From positions 60,033-124,032 of the forward strand of contig NZ_ARYL01000007.1 in assembly GCF_000685295.1 (NCBI RefSeq): 64,000 bases of DNA. Direction: 5' to 3'. Of this stretch, positions 1 to 8,564 are shown one piece after another. Origin of the DNA: Hyphomonas oceanitis SCH89 (GTDB lineage: Bacteria > Pseudomonadota > Alphaproteobacteria > Caulobacterales > Hyphomonadaceae). How positions within the stretch are numbered: position 1 is the first letter of the stretch; the number at the start of each line of letters is the position of its first letter. The position numbers and the translations under genes are program-made. The notes below the pieces were generated by a model, which saw only the letters and a list, made by a program, of their open reading frames with translations, made no database searches and was not told the DNA's origin.

Positions 1-51
1 CGCAGCAAGGTAACGCTATCGCTCACACTTTCTGATGGATCGGTCTACTTC

Positions 52-1473
52 ATGGCTTCACCCACCCCTTTCGACCTCGGCCCGGCGCATATTGTTGGCA
101 TCGGCGGCATCGGCATGTCCGGCATTGCCGACGTGATGCTGACCATGGGCTATCAGGTACAGGGCTCGGATATTTCCGAGAGCGCCAATGTGCAGCGCCT
201 GCAGGAGAAGGGCGCGAAAGTGTTCATCGGCCACAAGGGCGAGAACGTGAAGGGCGCAGGGACCGTCATCATTTCCTCCGCCATCAAGAAGGACAATCCG
301 GAAGTGCTGGCCGCGCGGGCTGCAGGCATCCCTGTTGTGCGCCGCGCCAATATGCTGGCCGAGATCACGCGGCTTAAATACACGGTCTGCGTGGCCGGTA
401 CGCATGGCAAGACGACGACGACCAGCATGGTGGCCTGCCTGCTCGATGGTTGCGGCATCGACCCTACCGTCATCAATGGAGGCATCATCCATGCCTATGG
501 CTCGAACTATAAAGCCGGCGAGAGCGACTGGATGGTGGTCGAAAGCGACGAGAGCGATGGCACGTTCGCCAAGCTGCATCCGACCTGCGCCATCGTCACC
601 AATATCGACCCGGAGCACATGGACCATTACGGCTCCATGGATAAGCTGCGCGAAGCCTTTGATACATTTGTCGAAAACCTGCCTTTCTATGGGTTTGCCG
701 TGCTGTGCACAGACCATCCCGAAGTGCAGAACCTGGCCGCGCGCGTCACCGACCGCCGCCGGATCAGCTATGGCTTCAATCGTCAGGCCGATGTGCGCGC
801 GATCAATCTGAACACCGATCTGGACGGCGCCCATTTCGACGTCGCCTTGCGTCGGCCCGGCTCGGCCACGCCGCGCATCATTCCAAACCTCACCTTGCCC
901 ATGGCCGGCGAGCACAATGTGCAGAACTCGCTGGCGGCCATCACCGTCGCGCTGGAGCTTGGCGCGACCGATGACCAGATCCGCACGGCCCTTGCGGGCT
1001 TTGGAGGGGTCAAGCGGCGCTTCACAACGGTCGGGGAATGGTCACCGAAGGGGCAGGACGCGGCCCCGGTGCGGATCATCGATGACTATGGCCACCACCC
1101 GGTCGAGATTGCCGCCGTGCTGAAGGCGGCCCGCGCAATGCTCGGGCAGGGCCAGCTGATCGCCGTCTGCCAGCCCCACCGCTATACGCGTCTGCGCGAC
1201 CTGTTCGACGATTTCTCGCGCTGCTTCGATGCCGCCGATGAAGTCCATGTTGCGCCGGTCTATGAGGCTGGCGAATCGCCCATCGACGGCATTACGAGCG
1301 AAGCACTTGTCGCGAGTATCAAGCGCCATGGCCACAGGGGCGCGCATGTCCTCGCCTCGCTGGACGACCTGCCGGACATGGTCCGCAGGGTGGCCCAGCC
1401 CGGCGCAATGGTCGTCTGTCTCGGGGCAGGGGACATCACCAAATATGCTGGCGAGCTTGCTGCGAAACTGTAG
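52..1473 (+). CDS. murC: UDP-N-acetylmuramate--L-alanine ligase MurC
   Basis: Cytoplasmic ligase that adds L-alanine to UDP-MurNAc using ATP, the first peptide step of peptidoglycan precursor synthesis. The 473-aa product has the full family length. It opens with a Rossmann nucleotide-binding glycine run ([12 protein letters not shown], about residues 13-24). The Mur ligase P-loop GTHGKTTT is at about 116-123, a central ATPase domain follows, and a C-terminal domain carries [12 protein letters not shown]. The start ATG is only 51 bases from the window edge, so the upstream partner (usually murG in alphaproteobacteria) is not visible. Downstream there is no murB, ddl or ftsQ; a transporter follows after 121 bp, so the usual division and cell-wall cluster order is interrupted here. 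Confidence 0.96.
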   Translation: MASPTPFDLGPAHIVGIGGIGMSGIADVMLTMGYQVQGSDISESANVQRLQEKGAKVFIGHKGENVKGAGTVIISSAIKKDNPEVLAARAAGIPVVRRANMLAEITRLKYTVCVAGTHGKTTTTSMVACLLDGCGIDPTVINGGIIHAYGSNYKAGESDWMVVESDESDGTFAKLHPTCAIVTNIDPEHMDHYGSMDKLREAFDTFVENLPFYGFAVLCTDHPEVQNLAARVTDRRRISYGFNRQADVRAINLNTDLDGAHFDVALRRPGSATPRIIPNLTLPMAGEHNVQNSLAAITVALELGATDDQIRTALAGFGGVKRRFTTVGEWSPKGQDAAPVRIIDDYGHHPVEIAAVLKAARAMLGQGQLIAVCQPHRYTRLRDLFDDFSRCFDAADEVHVAPVYEAGESPIDGITSEALVASIKRHGHRGAHVLASLDDLPDMVRRVAQPGAMVVCLGAGDITKYAGELAAKL

Positions 1474-1594
1474 CAGTCATAGCAGCTGACGCGACGCAAA
1501 GTGGCTTGATCGCTGTCAAAGACCTTTCCTCGCGCTGCGGAATGTCGCACGGTTGTCCCTGAGCGCCGCTCAGAGCGCACCGGGAGAGCAGTCT

Positions 1595-3112
1595 ATGAGT
1601 AGCGACATTACCGAACCGACCTTACCAGCGACGGAGGGCCAGATGGCCGAAATCGAAGATGCCCAGCTGGGCTTTGTTCGGGGTGGTGAAGGGGGCGCAA
1701 CCGGCAAGACGGGCCTTGCATGGGCCTGGTTCGAATGGGCCCGCAATCCGTACTATATTCTTATCGTCATCTATATTTTCGCGCCTTACTTCGCGCGTGA
1801 CATCATCGGCGGCAACCTGCTGGCGAGCGGCGCGCTGGACGGCATGGACCCGGCCAAAGCGCATGCCGTAGCGGGTGCACAGGGCCAGGCAACTGTTGCG
1901 GCTGTCACCAAGTGGGCCGGCTTGATCGCAGCGCTGACGGCGCCCTTCCTCGGCGCAGCCTTCGACCGTGGCCTGAAGCGCAAGCCGTTCATTTTCATGA
2001 ACATGGCTGTGATGGGCGTAGCGAGCTTCATGCTCTGGTGGGCGATACCCGGCAATGCAGGCCTCTCGATTCCGATGATCATGGGCCTGCTGATCATCGC
2101 CTATGTATCCTACACCTATAGCGAAGTGGCGCATAATTCGATGCTGTCGGATGCGGCGCGGCCCGAGGCCCTGCCGGGTGTGTCCGGCCTTGGCCTCGCG
2201 CTGGGTAACGGGGCCGCGACGCTCATGTTCATTGCAATCGTCTTGCTGTTCGCCCTGCCGGACGTCGTCCATTGGCCGTTCAAGACAGCCGCCTTTGGGA
2301 TCGACACGTCAAAGTTCGAACAATTCCGCCTTGCCGGACCGCTGTGCGCCGTCTGGCTCGCGATCATGATCTTTCCTTTCTTTCGCTATGCGAAGGATAC
2401 CGGCATCAAGGGCACACCGATCATTCCGGCATTCCGCGATGGTGTGCGCGGCGTGATCAGCACGGTGAAGCGCGCGAGCGAGCATCGCGAGGCGTTCAAG
2501 TTCCTGATTGCGCGTACGCTCTATGCCGATGGCATGGCGGCGCTGCTGGCCGTTGGCGCTGTCTATGTCAGCCTGTTTCTCGGCTGGGGCCTGATCGAGC
2601 TGACCGTCTATGCGATCTGGGCGTCCATGTGGGCCGTTGTCGGTGGCATATTCGGCGGCTGGCTGGACCGGCGCATGGGTCCGAAGAATGCGCTGATTTT
2701 CGAACTGTCGGGAATCGTCGTGATCATGTTCTATGGCCTGTCGATCACCAAGGAGACGATCCTCTTCGGCCTGATCCCGAACGTCGAACTGTTCGACTGG
2801 CCGTATTTCGGCACGCTGTCTGACCTTGCCTACCTCCTGCAGGGCATGCTGATCGCGATCTTTGCCACGGCAAATATCTCCTCCAGCCGATCCATGGTCG
2901 TGCATGTGGCGCCGCCGCATATGCGCGGGGAGTTCTTTGGCCTCTTCGCGATTGCCGGAACGATCACGGTGTGGATGGGACCGCTTCTTATCGAGTATTT
3001 CACCAAATGGTCTCAGGATCAGCGGATCGGCATGTCGGCGATCGCGCTCCTGTTCTTCCTGGGGCTCGCGATGCTGACCACGATCAACGCAAAAGACAGG
3101 CCGGCCTCCTAA
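1595..3112 (+). CDS. MFS transporter, UMF1/Atg22-like family
   Basis: Predicted 505-aa inner-membrane transporter of the major facilitator superfamily. The N-terminal segment FEWARNPYYILIVIYIFAPY matches the characteristic first helix of the UMF1/Atg22 branch, and about a dozen hydrophobic segments follow. The substrate is unknown; fungal Atg22 exports amino acids, but that role should not be transferred. The reading frame extends upstream to a TTG at 1553. I prefer the ATG at 1595 because a GGGAGAG ribosome-binding sequence lies just before it and the extra residues are not conserved-looking. It stands between murC and the convergent pilin genes and may be transcribed alone. Confidence 0.85.
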   Translation: MSSDITEPTLPATEGQMAEIEDAQLGFVRGGEGGATGKTGLAWAWFEWARNPYYILIVIYIFAPYFARDIIGGNLLASGALDGMDPAKAHAVAGAQGQATVAAVTKWAGLIAALTAPFLGAAFDRGLKRKPFIFMNMAVMGVASFMLWWAIPGNAGLSIPMIMGLLIIAYVSYTYSEVAHNSMLSDAARPEALPGVSGLGLALGNGAATLMFIAIVLLFALPDVVHWPFKTAAFGIDTSKFEQFRLAGPLCAVWLAIMIFPFFRYAKDTGIKGTPIIPAFRDGVRGVISTVKRASEHREAFKFLIARTLYADGMAALLAVGAVYVSLFLGWGLIELTVYAIWASMWAVVGGIFGGWLDRRMGPKNALIFELSGIVVIMFYGLSITKETILFGLIPNVELFDWPYFGTLSDLAYLLQGMLIAIFATANISSSRSMVVHVAPPHMRGEFFGLFAIAGTITVWMGPLLIEYFTKWSQDQRIGMSAIALLFFLGLAMLTTINAKDRPAS

Positions 3113-3180
3113 CGGAAGCCGGCTGTCGGCGTTTCCTCTTATGATGCGGTGTGCTGCGTCTTGCGCGCAGCCTATCCATC

Positions 3181-3792
3181 TTAGCTGGTTGGGCCGAACG
3201 GGTTGCCGTTGCCGTTCTTGTCATGCGTCCGATTGATCTCGTTGACGCGGCGTGGGCGCAGATAGAACGTATCCGACACTGTGCGTTCGTTCTGGAGCAC
3301 GTAACCGAACGGGCTCCTATACTTGTAGTAGACTTCCGCCATTATGACTGAGCCGGGGGAGGGGATGATGCCCGGGGCGACGGTAATCTTCGTGCCCGGT
3401 GCATAGGCGGTGAGGTTATAGGAATCCGACCAGGCAACTTTCGGATTGCCGTCGCCATTGTCGACGACACTTGTGATACGGAGATTGGCAGAGGCCGCAT
3501 CATAGGGCTGCATCATGACTTTGGCCGCATCGAACATTTCATGCATGTCCGTGTCGGTGACAGTCGACAAGCGGGCCGTAAGGTCACCAAGGCTGGCGCT
3601 GGTAGAGGTGACGCGGCGATCAATACGCATCAGGAAGCTGAGTTCGATACAGCCGAAATAGATCAGGATCATGACCGGGGCGATGAGCGCGAATTCAACC
3701 GCGGACACGCCCTGTTGATTATAGCAGATGCCCTTGATACCGCGCCATTTGCTACGTCGTGTCAGGCGGGAGAGAAACGATCTGGCTGACAT
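3181..3792 (-). CDS. TadE-like minor pilin / Tad pilus assembly protein
   Basis: 203-aa protein with a short basic N-terminus and the TadE-type segment GVSAVEFALIAPVMILIYFG (about residues 28-47). This is a Gly-x4-Glu-Phe processing motif leading into a single transmembrane helix. The rest is a periplasmic domain with no catalytic motif I recognise. TadE-family proteins are pseudopilins processed by the prepilin peptidase and needed for Flp pilus assembly. The gene starts 3 bp after the end of the TadE-like gene at 3796-4356, so the two are almost certainly co-transcribed. Both diverge from the main cpa operon. Confidence 0.85.
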   Translation of the reverse strand: MSARSFLSRLTRRSKWRGIKGICYNQQGVSAVEFALIAPVMILIYFGCIELSFLMRIDRRVTSTSASLGDLTARLSTVTDTDMHEMFDAAKVMMQPYDAASANLRITSVVDNGDGNPKVAWSDSYNLTAYAPGTKITVAPGIIPSPGSVIMAEVYYKYRSPFGYVLQNERTVSDTFYLRPRRVNEINRTHDKNGNGNPFGPTS

Positions 3793-3795
3793 CGA

Positions 3796-4356
3796 CTAGT
3801 CTCCGAAGGGTTCGTTGCGGAACACGGCATTCGCCTGCACCAGGTATTTCGAGCCGGCCATATTGGCCAGCGGCGCTGTCATGAACGGCGTCATGAGACT
3901 CCACTCATAAAACACACGTACAGCGACGATGTCGTTCGGGCCGCCGGGATCATAGCTGAAGCCGTTGTCATCAAACTTGCCGTCATTATCGATCGGCATG
4001 TCTATATTGGCTGCTGAAAATCCGCTGAGGGCCTTAACGTCGATGTGCAGTTTGGCATCGCAGTCGAGCATACCCATGAATCTCTCACAGACGGATGTCC
4101 GAAAATTCTGTTCGTTAAAGCCGTTTTCCTGCGCCTGACCGGTACGGATCTGGCGGGAAGCCTCGGCAACGGCGTGTTCCATGATCGTCGAGATGACGAA
4201 GAGGATACAGACTTCGAGGAGGCCGAAAATAAGCAGGAAGAAGGGGGCGGCGACCATTGCAAACTCGACTGCGGCGATGCCGCGGCGGTCTGCCGTATAC
4301 GCATGCCACGTACGCATGAGGCGAGGCGTAATGATGCCAAGGCCGGTATTAAACAT
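3796..4356 (-). CDS. TadE-like minor pilin
   Basis: 186-aa protein with the TadE signature GIAAVEFAMVAAPFFLLIFG near residues 26-45, followed by one hydrophobic helix and a periplasmic domain. The Glu-Phe pair after a glycine is the prepilin-type processing signal of TadE/TadF pseudopilins. A GGGGTGA sequence just upstream of the ATG serves as ribosome-binding site. It is the first gene of a two-gene unit with the TadE-like gene at 3181-3792. The paralogues share the membrane segment but diverge in the C-terminal part, so they probably have distinct positions in the pilus base. Confidence 0.86.
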   Translation of the reverse strand: MFNTGLGIITPRLMRTWHAYTADRRGIAAVEFAMVAAPFFLLIFGLLEVCILFVISTIMEHAVAEASRQIRTGQAQENGFNEQNFRTSVCERFMGMLDCDAKLHIDVKALSGFSAANIDMPIDNDGKFDDNGFSYDPGGPNDIVAVRVFYEWSLMTPFMTAPLANMAGSKYLVQANAVFRNEPFGD

Positions 4357-4490
4357 GACGTCACCCCAATCAGACTAAAGTCTCAGCTTGAAAGGATAGC
4401 AGGTGTGAGTTTGCGCCGGATTGAGCGTTTCCATTAAATTTTACAGACTTCGCACTGCAGCTGACGCCAGCATAAAGGAGGGCGAGACGG

Positions 4491-4934
4491 TTAGTTCCCG
4501 TCATTCAGGGATTGAAGGCCCTTTTGCTGCCTGACGATCTGATCAAAATACTCAGCCTGGTCACCTGTGCTCATAACCGAGCGGCATCCTGGCGAGCAAT
4601 CATATGTGTAGCTCGCGCCTGACTTGTTGATCGTAACAAGATTTGCCGAGTTGGACGTTACGACCACGTCTGACGACATGATCTGGTTGCCAGCCTTGTC
4701 AAAGATCATGATGTTCGTCGTGCCGAACGCCTTACCGGTAATAAAGATAAGGTGTTCGTCGTGTACGCCGACGTCGGCGATGTTCTTGTTGCCGATTACG
4801 ATACTGGCGGCGCCGCCCGAAATGCGAACAGGAACTGTCTTGTTTGTTTCTACCGAGATATCCCGCGCAGCGGCAGCTCCGGCAAGCAGGGAGGCGGCAA
4901 AGGCGATCGTGCAGGACTTGGCAAGGATGTTCAT
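4491..4934 (-). CDS. Stand-alone secretin N-terminal-domain protein (CpaC-N-like)
   Basis: 147-aa exported protein: a signal peptide of about 22 residues (cleavage after AGAAAA) followed by a single pilus-assembly N-terminal domain of the type that precedes secretin pores. It aligns by eye with residues about 45-105 of CpaC in this locus. Both have an IADV/IADA strand, a hydrophobic strand, then G-x-TN and FDxAGNQ (FDKAGNQIMSSDV here, FDRAGNQLLNLEI in CpaC). No secretin C-domain follows. The tail carries two cysteines (YDCSPGC), possibly a disulfide. I start at the ATG at 4934, which has GGAG 8-9 bases upstream, not at the in-frame codon at 4970. It is divergent from flp. A role as a periplasmic accessory of the CpaC channel is inferred. 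Confidence 0.8.
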   Translation of the reverse strand: MNILAKSCTIAFAASLLAGAAAARDISVETNKTVPVRISGGAASIVIGNKNIADVGVHDEHLIFITGKAFGTTNIMIFDKAGNQIMSSDVVVTSNSANLVTINKSGASYTYDCSPGCRSVMSTGDQAEYFDQIVRQQKGLQSLNDGN

Positions 4935-5141
4935 TGTCGACGCTCCGCAGTGGGCTTGATGACAAGTCATTGTACGAAGAAGGTTGCTCGTTTCCTAATT
5001 GACCAGAAACCGTCCTTATATATAGGAGCGTGGATCATCATTTGCGACCTGCGAACAAGGTAAACGAATCACTCATTTACCTTCACGGATTATCTGGATT
5101 CCTTCACCTGATATTTGGAATAGTCCTGTAAATTCAGCAGT

Positions 5142-5175
5142 GTTCCAGAAAGAAAAAAATGTCTGGAACTTTTTT
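5142..5175 (+). terminator. Terminator-like hairpin in the flp leader
   Basis: Perfect 8-bp inverted repeat (GTTCCAGA at 5142-5149, TCTGGAAC at 5162-5169) with an A-rich 12-base loop, directly followed by six T residues (5170-5175). This is the layout of an intrinsic terminator. It lies about 21 bases before the flp start codon, and no plus-strand gene lies upstream within 2 kb that would need terminating. It may attenuate or stabilise the pilin transcript. The short stem makes efficiency uncertain. Confidence 0.55.
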
Positions 5176-5196
5176 ATCGCATGATGGGAGTTTCCA

Positions 5197-5361
5197 ATGT
5201 TTGCACGTTTTCTTAAAGACGAATCCGGCGCCACGGCTATCGAATACGGCCTTATCGCTGCTCTGATCGCTGTTGCTATCATCGGTGGTGTTACCGCCCT
5301 TGGTACGAGCGCCAACACGACCTTCACGACTGTTTCGACGGCTCTTGATAACGCCAACTAA
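5197..5361 (+). CDS. Flp/PilA type IVb major pilin
   Basis: 54-aa pilin, the structural subunit of the Tad/Flp pilus. The sequence starts with a short charged leader (MFARFLKDESG) and continues ATAIEYGLIAALIAV. This is the Flp motif in which the prepilin peptidase cleaves after the glycine, with Glu and Tyr at mature positions 5 and 6. One hydrophobic helix and a short Thr/Ser-rich tail complete it; the length is typical for Flp pilins. A GGGAG ribosome-binding site lies 6 bases before the ATG. A strong terminator follows immediately, so most transcripts are probably monocistronic and abundant, while cpaA and later genes have their own promoter or read-through. Confidence 0.95.
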   Translation: MFARFLKDESGATAIEYGLIAALIAVAIIGGVTALGTSANTTFTTVSTALDNAN

Positions 5362-5388
5362 ACATCGTTGAACCTCTAAGGTTCGTCG

Positions 5389-5424
5389 AAAGGCCGCCGG
5401 GGAAACCTGGCGGCCTTTTCTTTT
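5389..5424 (+). terminator. Intrinsic terminator after flp
   Basis: The 9-bp stem AAGGCCGCC / GGCGGCCTT encloses a short loop and is followed by a T-rich run (TTTTCTTTT). It sits 27 bases after the pilin stop codon and separates pilin transcription from cpaA. Confidence 0.9.
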
Positions 5425-5523
5425 GTACCTTCACTCGGCTGCATGCCTGATGCGTCAAAAGTAAAAACTTCCTTCAGTCTTTTGCGCGACATTCCCCGGC
5501 ATATGCAGACCTGAGGGCGCCAC

Positions 5524-6039
5524 ATGATACTGAATATTCTCGCTGCGGCATTCCTGATCCTTTGCGTGGTTGCAGCGCTTCATGATATCAGTCGCCTGAC
5601 AATCTCCAACTGGCTCAATCTGCTGATGGCTGGCCTCTTCATTCCCGCTGCAGCCGTCTCGGGACTGCCGCTTGAGCTGATCGGCGGGCATATAATGGTC
5701 GCAGCCCTGGCCTTCCTGATTGCGTTCGGTTTGTTCGCTTTCAACATTTTCGGGGGAGGGGATGCCAAGATGATTCCAGCCGTGATGCTTTGGCTGGGGC
5801 CGGACGCAGGGCTGCCCTTCGTGTTCTGGATGGCCCTGGTCGGCGGCGCATGTGCTCTCTTCATCCTCTTCGTTCGCCGCACCATGCCTGCAGCAGCTAT
5901 TCCAGGATTAGTGCGTGCGCCCTTCGAAGAAAATGCCGGTGTTCCGTACGGGGTCGCCATCGCGGCGGGGGCGATCGCGGCGGCGTCAGCGTCACCATTC
6001 CTTTCTGATTTATTAAACCAAGTGAGTGCTTTGAGTTAA
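5524..6039 (+). CDS. cpaA: Prepilin peptidase CpaA (TadV)
   Basis: 171-aa polytopic inner-membrane aspartic protease that removes the leader from Flp pilin and TadE-type pseudopilins. Hydrophobic segments span the protein. The first catalytic aspartate is in HDISRLTISNW (about residue 22). The second is in the conserved GGGDAK motif (about residues 79-84, the GxGD protease signature). It lacks the N-terminal methylase domain of the longer PilD enzymes, as expected for CpaA/TadV. It is the first gene after flp and is followed by cpaB with a 100-bp gap containing a CtrA-like box. Confidence 0.92.
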   Translation: MILNILAAAFLILCVVAALHDISRLTISNWLNLLMAGLFIPAAAVSGLPLELIGGHIMVAALAFLIAFGLFAFNIFGGGDAKMIPAVMLWLGPDAGLPFVFWMALVGGACALFILFVRRTMPAAAIPGLVRAPFEENAGVPYGVAIAAGAIAAASASPFLSDLLNQVSALS

Positions 6040-6051
6040 CCAAGCCTTAGG
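6037..6051 (+). promoter_or_regulatory. CtrA-like box upstream of cpaB
   Basis: TTAA-N7-TTAG: the first half-site is perfect and the second has three of four bases, with the 7-base spacing of the CtrA consensus. It overlaps the cpaA stop codon about 90 bases before the cpaB start, where a promoter for the cpaB-tadC genes would be expected. Binding is inferred from the motif only. Confidence 0.4.
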
Positions 6052-6139
6052 CCCAATCGTGGAAGTCTTCCGATTGGACGGGGGTTCCGCATAGCTGCAG
6101 TACACCTACCGGGTTCAGTCATTACAGGGAGTGGCGCCT

Positions 6140-6982
6140 ATGTCGCCCATGCGTCTCATTATTCTGGTTGGTGCTGCCATGGCGGCCATGGCGGCCGCTT
6201 TCCTGGTGCGCAATATGGCGAAGCCCACGACGGTTACGGAGATTGTCCCCGAAATCCAGACACAGGTGACCGAAGTCTCCGAAGTTCAGGTTCTGGTCGC
6301 GCGCCGGAACCTGGCGATTGGTGACCGGTTGGCAACCAGCGATTTCGAATGGGCGCCGTGGCCGAAAGCGAATGTTTCGGACGGCTACCTGACGGAAGCC
6401 AAGGCGCCGGATGCGATCGAGCAAGTCACGGGTGCCATCGTGCGCATACCCATTTTCGACCGCGAACCGATCAATCCCGCGAAATTGGTGCTGGCCTCGA
6501 ACTCCAGCCTTATGGCGGCGATCCTGTCACCCGGCATGCGGGCAATGTCGGTTGAGATATCCACGGAGTCTGCCTCGGGCGGCTTCATCCTGCCGAATGA
6601 CAAGGTCGATGTGATCCTCACCCATGACATTCAGGTCCAGACGGACCAGATGGTGACCGAGCGCCCATCGACATCGACGATCATCAAGAATGTGCGTGTT
6701 CTGGCAATCGACCAGGTCTTCAAGCCCGATGAAGATGGCGGCTCGTCCCAGATCGGCAATACCGCGACACTGGAACTCTCTGAAAAGGAAGCCGAACTGA
6801 TCGCGCAGGCCCAGAGAATGGGCAGTCTCGCGCTCGCTCTCAGACCCTGGTCTGACGCAGGCGATGACCAGAGCCGGGATTCACGTACGGACATGCTGAA
6901 TGGCGGATCCGGCATGCAGGGCGGAATTACAATTTTCCGGAATGGCATGGCGACGACAACGACGGGGCTTGGGGGAAGTTGA
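6140..6982 (+). CDS. cpaB: Flp pilus assembly protein CpaB (RcpC)
   Basis: 280-aa protein with an N-terminal membrane anchor or signal (MRLIILVGAAMAAMAAAFLV) followed by the SAF-like domain of CpaB/RcpC (VLVARRNLAIGDRL, about residues 50-65). A C-terminal RcpC domain lies around LSPGMRAMSVEI and DKVDVILTHD. CpaB is thought to be periplasmic and to aid the secretin channel. The frame opens at a GTG at 6131, but AGGGAG at 6126-6131 is 8 bases before the ATG at 6140, so I use that start. It is followed by cpaC after only 2 bases. Confidence 0.92.
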   Translation: MSPMRLIILVGAAMAAMAAAFLVRNMAKPTTVTEIVPEIQTQVTEVSEVQVLVARRNLAIGDRLATSDFEWAPWPKANVSDGYLTEAKAPDAIEQVTGAIVRIPIFDREPINPAKLVLASNSSLMAAILSPGMRAMSVEISTESASGGFILPNDKVDVILTHDIQVQTDQMVTERPSTSTIIKNVRVLAIDQVFKPDEDGGSSQIGNTATLELSEKEAELIAQAQRMGSLALALRPWSDAGDDQSRDSRTDMLNGGSGMQGGITIFRNGMATTTTGLGGS

Positions 6983-6984
6983 GA

Positions 6985-8553
6985 ATGGTATTTCAGTCTC
7001 CCGTGAGGACTGGCCTTCTGCTGGCCGCGGCGGCCCTTGGGCCGTGTTTTGCGCATGCCGCGCCCAATGACATGGGAACCGTCATCACGGCGCCTGGTCA
7101 GTCCAACGTGTCGCAGCAGGTAACACTCGGGCTCAACAAGTCCCTGATCATTGACCTTGAAAATCCGGCGGCTGACGTTGTCATCACCAATCCGGCCATT
7201 GCCGACGCTGTGGTGCAGACATCCAAGCGGATCATCTTCCGCGGCGTTAAATATGGCCAGACAAATGCCTTCGTGTTTGACCGCGCCGGGAACCAGCTGC
7301 TGAATCTTGAAATCAATGTCGAAACCGACATGACCAGCCTTCACCAGTTGATTGAACGCCATGTTCCGGATGCTCGCGTGAACGTGGAAGGCCTCAATGG
7401 CAACGTCCTGATCACCGGCTCGGTGGACGACATGACGCAAAGCGATCAAGTCGAGCAGCTCGTCTCGGCCTTTGTTGGCGCAGACGAGGACACCAAGATC
7501 GTCAACATGGTCCAGGTCGCAGCCAAGGATCAGGTCATGCTGGAAGTGCGCATCGTTGAGATGCAGCGCACCGCAATCAAACAGCTGGGTATCAACCTGT
7601 CCGGTACGCCCGGATGGGGTGACTTTGCAAAACTCGTCGAGAAGCAGCTGTTCGCCGATGGGGATGGCGACGGTCTTCCAGAAGACCAAGGCACCACGGT
7701 CAAGGTGCCTGGAGCGCCACAGTCATTCGCTGGTGCCATTGGTTCCAGCAACAGCTTTCCGATTCAAGGCAGGGCGCTTGGCGGTTTGAACGGCGGCCTG
7801 ACATACTCCAACTATGTCGGTGATACACTCCAGTCCAATGTAGGTGTTTCGCTAGATGCGCTGGAGCGTATCGGCATCGTCAAGACATTGGCCGAACCTA
7901 ATATCGTTGCCATATCCGGGGAGAGCGCCAAGTTTCTCGCTGGCGGTGAATTTCCGGTCCCCGTCGGCCAGGACAAGAATGGCAACGTGACCATCGAGTT
8001 CAAGCCATATGGTGTGGGCCTTGGCTTCACGCCGGTTGTCCTGTCTGAAGGCAGGATATCGCTCAAGGTTTCCACCGAAGTGTCGGAACTGACGTCGCAG
8101 GGGTCCTTCCAGGGCAACACCCAGTCGGTGATCGACGCCAATGGCAATATCATACAAGTCGCCGGCATCACCATTCCGGCCCTGTCGGTTCGCCGCGCCG
8201 AGTCCGTCATCGAACTGCCGTCGGGCGGATCGATGATGATGGCGGGCCTGATCCAGTCCAAGACACGCCAGACGCTGGACCAGATTCCCGGGCTGAAGAA
8301 GTTGCCCGTCCTCGGTGCGCTCTTCCAGTCGCGTGACTTCCTGCAGGACGAGTCCGAGCTGGTCGTGATCGTGACACCATATCTGGTCGATCCGACACAG
8401 AAGGACCAGCTGCGCACACCTGCGGACGGCTATGCCAACGCGTCTGACGCGAAGACAATCTTCTTCGGCAAGCTGAACGAGCAATACGGCAAGGACGGTG
8501 CGCCCGTGGACGCAGAAAACTACCGTTCTCCCGTTGGATTTATTGAAGAGTAA
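6985..8553 (+). CDS. cpaC: Flp pilus secretin CpaC (RcpA)
   Basis: 522-aa outer-membrane secretin, the channel for the Flp pilus. A signal peptide ends near AHA (about residue 25). The pilus N-terminal domain follows (about 45-110, with FDRAGNQLLNLEI), then a BON-like region, then the secretin domain (about 240-450) with VGVSLDALERIGIVKTLAEP and the pore segment SVIELPSGGSMMMAGLI. The ATG at 6985 is preferred over a TTG at 6979 because a GGGGGAAG ribosome-binding sequence lies at the right spacing. It is tightly coupled to cpaB upstream and 11 bases from cpaD downstream. Confidence 0.95.
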   Translation: MVFQSPVRTGLLLAAAALGPCFAHAAPNDMGTVITAPGQSNVSQQVTLGLNKSLIIDLENPAADVVITNPAIADAVVQTSKRIIFRGVKYGQTNAFVFDRAGNQLLNLEINVETDMTSLHQLIERHVPDARVNVEGLNGNVLITGSVDDMTQSDQVEQLVSAFVGADEDTKIVNMVQVAAKDQVMLEVRIVEMQRTAIKQLGINLSGTPGWGDFAKLVEKQLFADGDGDGLPEDQGTTVKVPGAPQSFAGAIGSSNSFPIQGRALGGLNGGLTYSNYVGDTLQSNVGVSLDALERIGIVKTLAEPNIVAISGESAKFLAGGEFPVPVGQDKNGNVTIEFKPYGVGLGFTPVVLSEGRISLKVSTEVSELTSQGSFQGNTQSVIDANGNIIQVAGITIPALSVRRAESVIELPSGGSMMMAGLIQSKTRQTLDQIPGLKKLPVLGALFQSRDFLQDESELVVIVTPYLVDPTQKDQLRTPADGYANASDAKTIFFGKLNEQYGKDGAPVDAENYRSPVGFIEE

Positions 8554-8564
8554 GGGATATCCGA

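Noticed and set aside
3105..3150. GGCCGGC / GCCGGC pairing after the UMF1 transporter, considered as a terminator
   Set aside because: Short stem overlapping the stop codon and a weak T-run; too uncertain to annotate.
6631..7689. 352-aa minus-strand frame
   Set aside because: Antisense to cpaB and cpaC, both well supported.
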